Shown in pieces: positions 32,637 to 41,125 of a DNA stretch of 64,000 bases (position 1 is the first letter of the stretch; the number at the start of each line of letters is the position of its first letter). The stretch comes from Mycobacterium sp. 852002-40037_SCH5390672 (GTDB lineage: Bacteria > Actinomycetota > Actinomycetes > Mycobacteriales > Mycobacteriaceae): contig NZ_LZTA01000108.1 in NCBI RefSeq assembly GCF_001665875.1, forward strand, positions 1 to 64,000, in the 5' to 3' direction. The notes under the pieces are model-generated. The model was not told where the DNA came from, made no database searches, and saw only the letters and a program-made list of their open reading frames with translations. The position numbers and the translations under genes were made by a program.

Positions 32637-33851
32637 ATGGCTCCGATGCGCTCAGTCGCCGAACATCAGCGGGTCGTCACCGAGTTGATTCGGGCCCGGC
32701 CGCCGGTCGCGGTCCCGCTGACCGAGGCCCAGGGTCTGGTCCTGGCCGAGGACGTGGTGGCGCAGCTGGCGTTGCCGGTCTTCGACAACTCCGCGATGGA
32801 CGGCTACGCGGTGCGCGCCGACGACACCTCGGGCGCCACGCCCGAACACCCGGTGGTATTGCCCGTTGCCGAGGACATTCCAGCCGGGCGCACCGACGAA
32901 CTGACGTTGCAGCCCGGTACGGCCCACCGGATCATGACGGGCGCGCCTCTGCCGGCCGGGGCGACGGCCGTCGTTCCGGTGGAGGACACCGACGGCGGTG
33001 TGGACGTCGTGTCCATCCGCGCGCCCCGCGAGGCAGGCAGGCACATCCGCCGTGCGGGCGAGGACGTGTTCCCCGGCACCGCCGTCTTGCGCCAGGGTCA
33101 GGTCGTGACGCCAGCCGTGCTGGGCTTGGTGGCGGCGCTGGGAATCGCCGAGTTGCGCGTGATTCCGCGCCAGCGGGTGCTGGTGATCTCCACCGGATCG
33201 GAGCTGGTGACGCCGGGCACCGCGCTGCGGCCCGGGCAGATTTACGAGTCCAACTCGATCATGCTGGCCGGGGCGGTCCGGGATGCGGGCGCCGATCTGG
33301 TCGCCGTCGCCACAGCGGAAGACGAAGTGGCCCAATTCAGTTCGATCATCGACCAGTACGCGGGCGATGCCGATTTGATCATCACCAGCGGCGGCGTCAG
33401 CGCCGGCGCCTACGAGGTGGTCAAAGACGCGTTCGGGCGCGAGGGTGACCAGGGCGTGGAATTCGTCAAGGTCGCCATGCAGCCGGGCATGCCACAGGGC
33501 GTGGGACGGGTGGCCGGCGCGACGATCGTCACGTTGCCCGGCAACCCAGTCAGCGCGCTGGTGTCCTTCGAGGTGTTCATCCGGCCCGCGCTGCGCCGAG
33601 CAATGGGCCTGCCGGATCCGGACCGACCGCACCGCAACGCGGTCCTCGCCGAGTCGCTGACCTCGCCGCGCGGCAAGCGGCAATTCCGGCGCGCGGTGCT
33701 CAACGACGACGCCAGCACGGTCACCAGTTACGGGCCGCCGGCATCGCATCACCTGCGATGGCTGGCGTCGGCGAACGCGCTGCTGGACATCCCCGAGGAC
33801 GTCGTCGAGGTGTCCGAGGGAACCCCGTTGCAGGTCTGGGATCTGCGCTAG
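32637..33851 (+). CDS. moeA2: Molybdopterin molybdenumtransferase MoeA2
   Basis: A 404-residue MoeA-family enzyme that inserts molybdate into adenylylated molybdopterin. Domain order is normal: N-terminal NSAMDGYAVRADD near residue 46, PVEDTDGGVD near 114, the MoCF-binding core with TGSELVTPG near 187, TSGGVSAGAYEVVKDAF near 250 and LPGNPVSALVSFEVFIRP near 299, then the C-terminal beta domain. Start ATG 32637 or 32646. It is 11 bases after the SDR stop and converges on the MFS gene with an 8-base gap. Confidence 0.93.
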   Translation: MAPMRSVAEHQRVVTELIRARPPVAVPLTEAQGLVLAEDVVAQLALPVFDNSAMDGYAVRADDTSGATPEHPVVLPVAEDIPAGRTDELTLQPGTAHRIMTGAPLPAGATAVVPVEDTDGGVDVVSIRAPREAGRHIRRAGEDVFPGTAVLRQGQVVTPAVLGLVAALGIAELRVIPRQRVLVISTGSELVTPGTALRPGQIYESNSIMLAGAVRDAGADLVAVATAEDEVAQFSSIIDQYAGDADLIITSGGVSAGAYEVVKDAFGREGDQGVEFVKVAMQPGMPQGVGRVAGATIVTLPGNPVSALVSFEVFIRPALRRAMGLPDPDRPHRNAVLAESLTSPRGKRQFRRAVLNDDASTVTSYGPPASHHLRWLASANALLDIPEDVVEVSEGTPLQVWDLR

Positions 33852-33859
33852 CCGGGTGA

Positions 33860-35071
33860 CTACGCCGCGGGCGTGGCGACGTCGCGATGGAATTCGTCGG
33901 CCCGATCGAAAGCCGGTGTGTAGCGGATGGCGATGCCGACGACCGACATCATCACCGGAACGGTGACCAACGCCGCCGACAGCCCCACCCGGCCGGACAG
34001 GTGGCCGATCAGCGGCGGCCCGAGCAGGTAGCCCAGCCAACCGGTCGCGGCCACGATGGCGATCGCCCATCCGGCGCCGCTCGCACCGTACGCCGCGCTG
34101 AAGGCGGTAGGCACCAGCAGCGCCACGCCGACGCCCAGCGCGGCGAAACCGAGCACGCTGATCCAGGCGTTGGCGCTCGCGAGCATCACGCTCATGCCGA
34201 CGACGGCCACCAGCGCCAGCCCCGGCAGCAGCCTTCGACTGGAGACGCGCGCGTGCAGTCGCGGTGCGCCGAACCGGGTGATGACCATCGTCAGGGTGTA
34301 CGCGGCGTAGCTCAACGCGGAGACGCTCGGGCCGGCGCCGATGACGTTGCGCAGGTAGTTGGCCGACCAGTCGGTGGCGGCGCCTTCGCACAGAAACGAC
34401 GCGAACGCCACGGCCGCCAGGATCGCCACCGTCGGCGTCATCCAGGCCCGTTTACCTCCGGCCGAGTCCGACGCGGCGGCGGTATCCGCCGCATCGGGGA
34501 TCAGGCGCCGGGTCAGGGTTTCCACCACGATCAGGACGACCAGCCCCAGAACCGTCAGCTGGACGGTGAGGCCGACGCCCGCGCTGACGCACGCCGCACC
34601 GATCACTGCGCCCAACAACGTTCCGACACTCCACATGCCGTGGAACCGCGCCATGATCGGAGCCCCGGCGAGCCGCTCGACCGTGCCGGCCTGGGTGTTC
34701 ATCGCGACATCCAGTGCACCCTGAAACAGGCCCCACAACGCCAGCGCCATGAACAACGAGGCCGCGGATGTGGCCAGGCCCACCGTCGTTCCGGCCGCGG
34801 CATAGCCGGCCACCGTGACCGGGATCAGCCGGTGGCTACCCCAGCGGGGCAGCGCCCAGTGGCTGAGCAGCGTGGCCACCACAGACCCCAGCGGTGCGCC
34901 GAAGAGCGCCGTTCCGAGCGCCGCGTCGGACAGGCCGAGCCCGGCCTTGACGTGGGGAATGTGGGCGGCCCAGGACGAGAAGACCACACCATGCGCGATG
35001 AATACGGCGGTGACCGCGACTTTCGCCCGGCGCGCTTGGGTTGCCCGCCGATCGGCGCTGTGCGATTGCAT
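33860..35071 (-). CDS. MFS transporter
   Basis: A 403-residue major facilitator with 12 predicted helices. The family opening (FIAHGVVFSSWAAHIPHVKAGLGLSD) and the loop 2-3 motif HWALPRWGSHRLIPV are characteristic of the YbjJ/FucP-like group. The basic N-terminal tail (ADRRATQARRAK) precedes helix 1. The substrate is not predictable. ATG at 35071. It is divergent from psd and is not found between moeA2 and psd in M. tuberculosis. Confidence 0.85.
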   Translation of the reverse strand: MQSHSADRRATQARRAKVAVTAVFIAHGVVFSSWAAHIPHVKAGLGLSDAALGTALFGAPLGSVVATLLSHWALPRWGSHRLIPVTVAGYAAAGTTVGLATSAASLFMALALWGLFQGALDVAMNTQAGTVERLAGAPIMARFHGMWSVGTLLGAVIGAACVSAGVGLTVQLTVLGLVVLIVVETLTRRLIPDAADTAAASDSAGGKRAWMTPTVAILAAVAFASFLCEGAATDWSANYLRNVIGAGPSVSALSYAAYTLTMVITRFGAPRLHARVSSRRLLPGLALVAVVGMSVMLASANAWISVLGFAALGVGVALLVPTAFSAAYGASGAGWAIAIVAATGWLGYLLGPPLIGHLSGRVGLSAALVTVPVMMSVVGIAIRYTPAFDRADEFHRDVATPAA

Positions 35072-35136
35072 GTCGAAGGTGGGCGTTCCCTCTGCGGGCG
35101 TCTACGAATCAGCGGCGGGCTCCGTAAGATGGCCGC

Positions 35137-35859
35137 GTGGCACGACGCCCCCGCACTATCGGCCCCTCTGCTCAAGACCCGGGCTTCAGCCCGCAGCATG
35201 CGCTGGAATTGGTGCGCTCCGCCGTCCCACCAGTGCATCCGGCCGGGCGACCGTTCATCGGCGCCGGGCTGGCGCTGGCGCTGGTCGGCCGCAAGCACCG
35301 ATGGGTGCGACGGGCGGGCCTGCTGGCCGCCGGCGCCTGCGCGGGGTTCTTCCGTCACCCGCCGCGGGTGCCACCCGCCCGGCCCGGCGCGATCGTCGCA
35401 CCCGCCGACGGCGAGATCTGCGTGATCGACTTCGCCGCCCCGCCCGCCGAATTGGGCATGGGCGAGGTGCCGCTTCCCCGGATCAGCATCTTCCTGTCGC
35501 TGCTGGACGCGCATGTGCAGCGGGCGCCGGTCAGCGGCGAGGTGATCGCCGTGCAGCACCGGCCGGGCCGGTTCGGCTCGGCCGACCTCGCCGCGGCGAG
35601 CACCGAGAACGAGCGCACCAGCCTGCACCTGCGCACTCCCAGCGGCGCGGACGTCGTCGCGGTGCAGGTCGCCGGGCTGCTGGCCCGCCGCATCATCTGC
35701 GACGCCCACGTCGGGGACAAACTGTCGATCGGTGACACCTACGGCCTGATCCGGTTCGGCTCCAGGCTGGACACCTACCTGCCGGCGGGCTCCGAGCCGC
35801 TGGTGAAGGTCGGCCAGCGTGCGATCGCCGGTGAGACTGTGCTGGCCGAGCTGCCATGA
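35137..35859 (+). CDS. psd: Phosphatidylserine decarboxylase proenzyme
   Basis: A 240-residue pyruvoyl-dependent decarboxylase converting phosphatidylserine to phosphatidylethanolamine at the membrane. The self-cleavage site is the Gly-Ser of IRFGSRLDTYLP near residue 208, generating a short pyruvoyl alpha chain. A conserved His is in LLDAHVQRAPVSG near 126, and PADGEI lies near 89. One N-terminal hydrophobic segment (FIGAGLALALVG to AGACAGFF) anchors it. The start is GTG. The stop overlaps pssA as ATGA, coupling the two steps of PE synthesis. Confidence 0.94.
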   Translation: MARRPRTIGPSAQDPGFSPQHALELVRSAVPPVHPAGRPFIGAGLALALVGRKHRWVRRAGLLAAGACAGFFRHPPRVPPARPGAIVAPADGEICVIDFAAPPAELGMGEVPLPRISIFLSLLDAHVQRAPVSGEVIAVQHRPGRFGSADLAAASTENERTSLHLRTPSGADVVAVQVAGLLARRIICDAHVGDKLSIGDTYGLIRFGSRLDTYLPAGSEPLVKVGQRAIAGETVLAELP

Positions 35860-36719
35860 TCAGCAAGCCGCGCGGACGGCCGGCGGTCAATCTGCAGATC
35901 CTGCCGAGCGCGATGACGGTGCTTTCCGTGTGCGCGGGACTGACCTCGATCCGGTTCGCCCTCGAACACCAGCCCAAGGCCGCGATGGCGCTGATCGCGG
36001 CGGCGGCCATCCTGGACGGACTCGACGGGCGGGTGGCCCGCATCCTGGACGCGCAGTCGCGGATGGGTGAAGAGATCGACTCGCTGGCCGATGCGGTGAA
36101 CTTCGGCGTGACCCCGGCGATCGTGCTGTACGTGACGCTGCTGACCACGTCACCGGCCGGCTGGGTGGTGATCCTGCTCTACGCGGTCTGCGTGGTGTTG
36201 CGGCTGGCGCGATTCAACGCCTTGCAAGACGACGGCAGCCAGCCGTCCTACGCGCACGAGTTCTTCGTCGGCATGCCCGCGCCTGCCGGTGCGATCTCGA
36301 TGATCGGTCTCATCGGACTCAAGCTGCAGTTCGGTGACGGCTGGTGGACGTCGCCGCTGTTCCTGTGCATCTGGATCACCGGGACCTCGATCCTGATGGT
36401 CAGCAAGATCCCGATGCGCAAGATGCACGCGGTCGCCGTGCCGCCGAGTTGGGCCGCGCCCCTGCTGGCCGTCTTGGCGATCTGCGCGGCGGCGGCCGTA
36501 CTGGCGCCCTATGTCTTGATCTGGGTGATCATCGTCGCCTACCTGTGCCACGTGCCGTTCGCCATCCGCAACTCGCGCTGGCTGGCTGCGCACCCCGAGG
36601 CGTGGGATGACGAACCCAAGCAGCGTCGCGCCACGCGGCGCGCGATCCGCCGGGCACAGCCCAACCGCCGCTCGATGGCGCGGCTGGGCCTGCGCAAGCC
36701 GGGCAGGCGCTTGCCGTGA
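35856..36719 (+). CDS. pssA: CDP-diacylglycerol-serine O-phosphatidyltransferase
   Basis: A 287-residue integral membrane enzyme making phosphatidylserine from CDP-DAG and serine. The CDP-alcohol phosphotransferase signature is intact in DGLDGRVARILDAQSRMGEE followed by IDSLADAVNFG (about residues 51-81). Eight hydrophobic segments follow the family pattern. A basic C-terminal tail (residues 255-287) is cytoplasmic. ATG at 35856 overlaps psd, and its stop overlaps the AAA ATPase start (GTGA), giving a three-gene unit. Confidence 0.95.
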   Translation: MISKPRGRPAVNLQILPSAMTVLSVCAGLTSIRFALEHQPKAAMALIAAAAILDGLDGRVARILDAQSRMGEEIDSLADAVNFGVTPAIVLYVTLLTTSPAGWVVILLYAVCVVLRLARFNALQDDGSQPSYAHEFFVGMPAPAGAISMIGLIGLKLQFGDGWWTSPLFLCIWITGTSILMVSKIPMRKMHAVAVPPSWAAPLLAVLAICAAAAVLAPYVLIWVIIVAYLCHVPFAIRNSRWLAAHPEAWDDEPKQRRATRRAIRRAQPNRRSMARLGLRKPGRRLP

Positions 36720-38896
36720 GTCGCTCCGGCGACGATGCGGCCCGTCGGCTCACGCTGACCGCCCGGCTGAACACCTCGGCGGTCGACTCCCGCCGCGGCG
36801 TCATTCGGTTGCATCCGAACGCCATTGCCGCACTGGGGATTCGGGAATGGGACGCGGTATCGCTGATCGGGTCGCGGACCACGGCGGCGGTAGCGGGCCT
36901 GGCCGGACCGGACACACCGGTCAGCACCGTGCTGCTCGACGACGTGACACTGTCCAACGCGGGACTGCGCGAGGGGACCGCGGTGGTCGTCGGCGCGGTC
37001 ACCGTTTACGGGGCGCGGTCGGTGACGCTGTCCGGCTCGACGCTGGCCACCCAGTCGGTCACGCCGGTCACGCTGCGACAAGCCTTGCTGGGCAAGGTGA
37101 TCACCGTGGGCGACGCCGTATCGCTGCTGCCGCGCGATCTGGGTCCTGGCACCTCGACGTCGGATGCCACCCGCGCGCTGGCCACCGCGGTGGGCATCAG
37201 CTGGACCTCGGAGCTGCTGACGGTCACCGGCGTCGACCCCGAGGGACCGGTCAGCGTGCAGCCCAACTCGCTGGTCACCTGGGGCACCGGTGTTCCGTCC
37301 GGCGCCGGAACCTCGTCCCAGATATCGGTCGAGCTCGCCAGGCCGGAGATGGTCGTCGAGGAACTCAAAGGCACCCAGCCGCAGGCCGCCAAGCTCGTCG
37401 AATGGCTCAAGCTCGCGCTCGACGAACCGCATCTGCTCAAGACATTGGGCGCGGGCGCCAACCTCGGCGTGCTGGTGTCCGGTCCGCCCGGTGTGGGCAA
37501 GGTGACCCTGGTGCGCGCGGTATGCGGCGACCGCAGGCTCGTCACGCTGGACGGCCCGGAGGCCGGCGCGCTGGGTGCCGAAGACCGGCTCAAGGCCGTC
37601 GCTTCCGCGGTGCAGACGGTCCGCGACGGTGGCGGCGTGCTGCTGATCACCGACGTCGATGCACTACTGCCGGCCACCGCCGAGCCGGTGGCGTCGCTAA
37701 TCCTGGGCGAGCTGCGTACCGCGGTGGCCAGCGAGGGCGTAGCCCTGATCGCCACCTCCGCGCGACCCGACCAGCTCGACGCCCGACTGCGGGCCCCGGA
37801 CCTGTGTGACCGTGAGCTGGGCCTGCCGCTTCCCGATGCCGCCACCCGCAAAGCGCTATTGGAGTCGCTGCTGCGAAACGTGCCCACGGGCGATCTTGAG
37901 CTCGACGCAATTAGTTCTCGCACACCGGGTTTCGTCGTCGCCGACCTGGCCGCGCTGGTGCGCGAGGCGGCGCTGCGGGCGGCGTCGCGGGCCAGCACCG
38001 ACGGCCGGCCGCCCGAGCTGAAACAGGAGGATCTAGTCGGTGCGCTGAGCGTCATCCGGCCGCTGTCCCGCTCGGCCAGTGCGGAAGTCAGCGTCGGCAA
38101 CATCACGCTCGATGACGTCGGCGACATGGCCGAGGCCAGGCAGGCCCTGACCGAGGCCGTGTTGTGGCCGTTGCAACATCCGGACACCTTCGCCCGGTTG
38201 GGTGTGCAGCCGCCGCGCGGGGTGCTGCTGTTTGGACCGCCGGGCTGCGGCAAGACGTTCATCGTGCGTGCGCTGGCCAGCACCGGGCAGCTGTCCGTGC
38301 ACGCCGTGAAGGGTTCCGAGCTGATGGACAAATGGGTGGGCAGTTCGGAAAAGGCTGTGCGCGAGCTGTTTCGGCGCGCCCGGGATTCGGCGCCGTCGCT
38401 GATCTTCCTCGACGAGGTGGATGCGCTGGCGCCGCGGCGTGGGCAGAGCTTCGATTCGGGCGTGACCGATCGGGTGGTGGCCGCGCTACTGACCGAACTC
38501 GACGGTGTCGATCCGCTGCGCGACGTGGTCGTGCTGGGCGCCACCAACCGACCGGATCTCATCGACCCCGCACTGCTGCGTCCGGGCCGGCTGGAGCGGC
38601 TGGTCTTCGTCGAGCCTCCTGACGCCGCGGCCCGCCGCGAAATCCTGCGCACCGCGGGCAAATCGATCCCACTCAGCGCCGACGTCGATCTCGACGAGGT
38701 GGCGGCCGGACTCGACGACTACAGCGCCGCCGATTGCGTGGCGCTGCTGCGGGAGGCCGCACTGACCGCTATGCGCCGATCCATCGACGCCACCGACGTG
38801 ACGGCGGCCGACCTCGCGGCGGCACGCGAAAACGTCCGTCCCTCTTTGGATCCCGTGCAGATCGAGTCGCTACGGACGTTCTCCAAAGCTCCGTAG
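36716..38896 (+). CDS. Two-ring AAA ATPase, CDC48/VCP-like (Rv0435c homologue)
   Basis: A 726-residue type II AAA protein. An N-domain (1-200) resembles the double-psi barrel of CDC48. D1 (about 225-440) has a Walker A GPPGVGKVTL in which the usual Thr/Ser is Val, and a Walker B LLITDVDALL lacking the catalytic Glu. D2 (about 465-726) is complete: GPPGCGKTF, LIFLDEVDALAP and the arginine-finger region TNRPDLIDPALLRPGRLERL. D1 is therefore probably a binding or structural ring and D2 the motor. GTG start overlaps pssA. Likely role is protein or membrane-protein remodelling. Confidence 0.9.
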   Translation: MSRSGDDAARRLTLTARLNTSAVDSRRGVIRLHPNAIAALGIREWDAVSLIGSRTTAAVAGLAGPDTPVSTVLLDDVTLSNAGLREGTAVVVGAVTVYGARSVTLSGSTLATQSVTPVTLRQALLGKVITVGDAVSLLPRDLGPGTSTSDATRALATAVGISWTSELLTVTGVDPEGPVSVQPNSLVTWGTGVPSGAGTSSQISVELARPEMVVEELKGTQPQAAKLVEWLKLALDEPHLLKTLGAGANLGVLVSGPPGVGKVTLVRAVCGDRRLVTLDGPEAGALGAEDRLKAVASAVQTVRDGGGVLLITDVDALLPATAEPVASLILGELRTAVASEGVALIATSARPDQLDARLRAPDLCDRELGLPLPDAATRKALLESLLRNVPTGDLELDAISSRTPGFVVADLAALVREAALRAASRASTDGRPPELKQEDLVGALSVIRPLSRSASAEVSVGNITLDDVGDMAEARQALTEAVLWPLQHPDTFARLGVQPPRGVLLFGPPGCGKTFIVRALASTGQLSVHAVKGSELMDKWVGSSEKAVRELFRRARDSAPSLIFLDEVDALAPRRGQSFDSGVTDRVVAALLTELDGVDPLRDVVVLGATNRPDLIDPALLRPGRLERLVFVEPPDAAARREILRTAGKSIPLSADVDLDEVAAGLDDYSAADCVALLREAALTAMRRSIDATDVTAADLAAARENVRPSLDPVQIESLRTFSKAP

Positions 38897-39466
38897 TACG
38901 GCCTGGGCCGACGCCGCGACGTCGTTTTCCAGCCAGGACGGCATCGGCTCGTCGCGCGCGTGGCGCCGCACCACGGCGTAGGGCAGGTCGGCCACCGCCC
39001 GCGCGACGGCGTCGACGGATCGCGGTCGGGAGTTCCCATACAGTTGGCGGGCCAACACCGCGATGCGTTGTGTCAGGGGGGCGTTCATCGCGGCGAGCGT
39101 CTGCTGGAATGCCGCGTCGGGCTCACCGTCGAGCAGGTCGCCCGGGCGGATCGTCAAGAGCAGCCGGGCATCCTCGGGAAGGGCACGCGCGAAGCCGACG
39201 GCGGCCACGGCCATCGCCACGGCGGTGTCCGTCGGGGTTTCGCCGTCGGCGGCCAGCGCCCGCCGTTGGAAGCGCTCGAGGGCGCGCAGCCACGCCGCGG
39301 TCAAGATGCCGTCTCGGTTGCCGAACCGGTGATACAGCGTGCCCGCCGGTGCGCCACTGGCTTTCGCGATGGCGGCCACACTGGCCGCCCGCGGTCCGCC
39401 GTCGAGCACCAGCGCCCGGGCGGCGTCGAGGATCACATCGGTTTCATGCTTCCGCGGAGGTGCCAC
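38870..39466 (-). CDS. TetR-family regulator carrying a duplicated HTH segment
   Basis: A 198-residue TetR regulator. The HTH is AASVAAIAKASGAPAGTLYHRFGNRDGIL (residues 27-55). GTG at 39466. Codons 13-43 are encoded by a 92-bp stretch repeated perfectly, in inverted orientation, in the divergent gene at 39707-39798. The 3' end overlaps the AAA ATPase gene by 27 bases in convergent orientation. The divergent SRPBCC gene is the natural regulatory target, with a 21-base gap of AT-rich sequence (39467-39487). Confidence 0.85.
   Translation of the reverse strand: MAPPRKHETDVILDAARALVLDGGPRAASVAAIAKASGAPAGTLYHRFGNRDGILTAAWLRALERFQRRALAADGETPTDTAVAMAVAAVGFARALPEDARLLLTIRPGDLLDGEPDAAFQQTLAAMNAPLTQRIAVLARQLYGNSRPRSVDAVARAVADLPYAVVRRHARDEPMPSWLENDVAASAQAVLRSFGERP
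39339..39430 (-). repeat. Perfect 92-bp inverted duplication, arm 1 (inside tetR)
   Basis: The reverse complement of 39339-39430 equals 39707-39798 at all 92 positions; the arms are 276 bases apart. Here it is native coding sequence for the TetR HTH region (LDAARALVLDGG to GAPAGT), judged by intact family continuity on both sides. Confidence 0.95.
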
Positions 39467-39487
39467 GATCTAGTATGGTCCTTCTAT

Positions 39488-39823
39488 ATGGAACGATTAC
39501 CCTATATCGATGAGCATGCCATAACCATCGTCGCGAACCGCGCAGACACGTGGTCGGCGCTGCTGCGGGTGATGTGCCGCGATCCGCACGACCCGTCGAC
39601 CGTGCCGATCGGTTTCAGGCTGGACGAAGCGCGACCGCCGGCGCGGTTCGCGTTGAAGGGCCGCCACTGGTTCGCCGTCTACCGATGGGTGTTCGAGCTG
39701 GACGCACTCGACGCCGCCCGGGCGCTGGTGCTCGACGGCGGACCGCGGGCGGCCAGTGTGGCCGCCATCGCGAAAGCCAGTGGCGCACCGGCGGGCACCG
39801 CATCGTGGTGCGGCGGACCCTGA
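39488..39823 (+). pseudogene. SRPBCC-family gene interrupted by a copy of neighbouring tetR sequence
   Basis: ATG at 39488 opens a START/SRPBCC-like domain (LPYIDEHAITIVANRADTWS, FALKGRHWFAVYRWVFELDA, residues 4-73). At residue 74 the protein switches to LDAARALVLDGGPRAASVAA and on to GAPAGT, the TetR HTH segment, then ends in ASWCGGP at a stop (39821). The remaining SRPBCC tail, GHRIVVRRTLKRVA, appears directly afterwards in a different frame. About half the domain is thus replaced. I infer a broken gene, although the truncated 111-residue fusion could still be translated. Confidence 0.75.
39707..39798 (+). repeat. Perfect 92-bp inverted duplication, arm 2 (inside SRPBCC gene)
   Basis: The exact inverted copy of 39339-39430. 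It is in the same codon phase as in tetR, so both genes encode the same 31 residues. The flanks lose all similarity at once: ACGCA before and CGCATCG after, versus TGATC and GCTGTATC in tetR. This marks arm 2 as an insertion or replacement. Confidence 0.95.
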
Positions 39824-39840
39824 AACGCGTTGCCGCCACG

Positions 39841-40344
39841 GTGCTCGACGAGCGGGCGCAAACCGGCGAAACCGCGGCCGACTACGTGGACGTCTTCGAA
39901 GTGCCGATCGCCGCCGGGGACGCGCGCACGGCCGAACAGGCCTTCCGTGACGGCCTGGGCGACAGGCCCGGCGCAGGCGGACGCCTGGTGTTGTGGATCC
40001 ACCGCAACGTGCTGCGGTTGAACCTGGGCCCGGCCCGCTCCTCCGGTCACCTGATCGGCTGGCCGATCGTCCGGTCGGATCCCGACGAGCTGGTGTTGGC
40101 GACGCGCGGGCCGCTGATGCGCGGGGAGCTGACGCTGCGCCGCCAGGACGGCCGGCGGGCGGTACTCACCACCCGCCTGCACTATCGCCGCCGGATCGCC
40201 GCCCGGGCGGTCTGGACGTTGATCGGTCCGCTGCATCGGGTCGTCGCCCCCCGCCTGATGCAGCGCAGCGCCCGGAGGCGTCGCGCCCCGGCGCCGTTCA
40301 CGGCTCGGGCAGCGGTGTCCACTCGCGGGACAGCCGCGCGGTGA
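39841..40344 (+). CDS. DUF2867 protein
   Basis: A 167-residue protein from GTG at 39841 (VLDERAQTGETAADYVDVFE). DUF2867 features are ADYVDVFEVPI near residue 14, RLVLWIHRNVLRLNLGP near 52, HLIGWPIVRSDPDELVLA near 75 and the terminal WTLIGPLHRVVAPRLMQRSA. Function is unknown; such proteins are often next to SRPBCC proteins. Upstream codons 39799-39840 in the same frame encode the displaced SRPBCC tail, suggesting the two domains once formed one protein. Its 3' end overlaps the converging EchA gene by 47 bases. Confidence 0.7.
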   Translation: MLDERAQTGETAADYVDVFEVPIAAGDARTAEQAFRDGLGDRPGAGGRLVLWIHRNVLRLNLGPARSSGHLIGWPIVRSDPDELVLATRGPLMRGELTLRRQDGRRAVLTTRLHYRRRIAARAVWTLIGPLHRVVAPRLMQRSARRRRAPAPFTARAAVSTRGTAAR

Positions 40345-41125
40345 AGTTCGGCGGTCGGTGATCGAGGAATGCCGCGACGCCTTCACCGGCGTCGGCGCTG
40401 CCCATCACCCGCTGGTGCAACTGGGTTTCCAGCGACGCGACCTGTCGCGGTGTGTAGCGATTGATCGCGCTGTCCCAGAGCAGGCGTTTGCACAGCGCCG
40501 CCGACATCGGCGCCACGTTGACCGCGATGTCGCGGGCCACTGTCATCGCGTGGTCGAGCACCTGCTCGGCGGGTACGGCGCGGTTGGCCACACCGAGCGC
40601 CACGGCCTCGGCCCCGCCGAAGGTGCGCCCGGTGAGCAGGATGTCGGCCGCTACCCCCAGCGTGGTCAACTGGGTCAGCGTCCAGTGCGACATGCAGTCG
40701 GGCAGCACACCCCGGCGGACCTGCGCCACACCGTATTTCGCGTCCTCGGCGAGGATACGGATGTCGGCCTGCAAGGCGATGGTCAGGCCGATGCCGATGG
40801 CGTGGCCGTTGACCGCGGCGATTACCGGTTTACGCAATTCAAAAGCGGCCGGGGTGATCGGCGACGCCGTAAACGTGCCCTGGGGCCCGGGCTCGCCGGG
40901 CGCGTCGAATGGGCTTGTGTCCCCGGAGAAATCGGCCCCGGCGCAAAACGCGCGCCCGGCGCCGGTCAGCACGATGGCCCGCACGTCGTCATCTTCGTCG
41001 CAATCGCGGTACGCGCGGCTCAGCAGCGTGCCCATCTCGCCGGTATACGCGTTGAGCTGCTTGGGCCGGTTGAGGGTGAGGACCGCTACGCCACAGTCGA
41101 TTTCGACCGTAAGGTCGGCGCTCAT
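40298..41125 (-). CDS. Enoyl-CoA hydratase/isomerase family protein
   Basis: A 275-residue crotonase-fold protein. Oxyanion-hole elements are GAGRAFCAGADFSGD near residue 58 and NGHAIGIGLTIALQADIRIL near 115, with AKYGVAQVRRGVLPD near 140. The common catalytic Glu of hydratases near GxxxP is not obvious, so another acyl-CoA reaction is possible. ATG at 41125 overlaps the stop of the luciferase-like gene (ATGA), so the two are coupled. It is absent from this position in M. tuberculosis and belongs to the accessory block between the AAA ATPase and the Lon-N-like gene. Confidence 0.85.
   Translation of the reverse strand: MSADLTVEIDCGVAVLTLNRPKQLNAYTGEMGTLLSRAYRDCDEDDDVRAIVLTGAGRAFCAGADFSGDTSPFDAPGEPGPQGTFTASPITPAAFELRKPVIAAVNGHAIGIGLTIALQADIRILAEDAKYGVAQVRRGVLPDCMSHWTLTQLTTLGVAADILLTGRTFGGAEAVALGVANRAVPAEQVLDHAMTVARDIAVNVAPMSAALCKRLLWDSAINRYTPRQVASLETQLHQRVMGSADAGEGVAAFLDHRPPNFTARLSREWTPLPEP

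Noticed and set aside
32652..34391. 579-codon minus-strand frame across moeA2 and the MFS gene
   Set aside because: Arg/His/Gly-rich shadow spanning two confidently identified genes on opposite strands.
37006..38661. 551-codon Ser/Thr-rich frame antisense to the AAA ATPase
   Set aside because: Composition is that of a complementary-strand shadow; the ATPase motifs are decisive.
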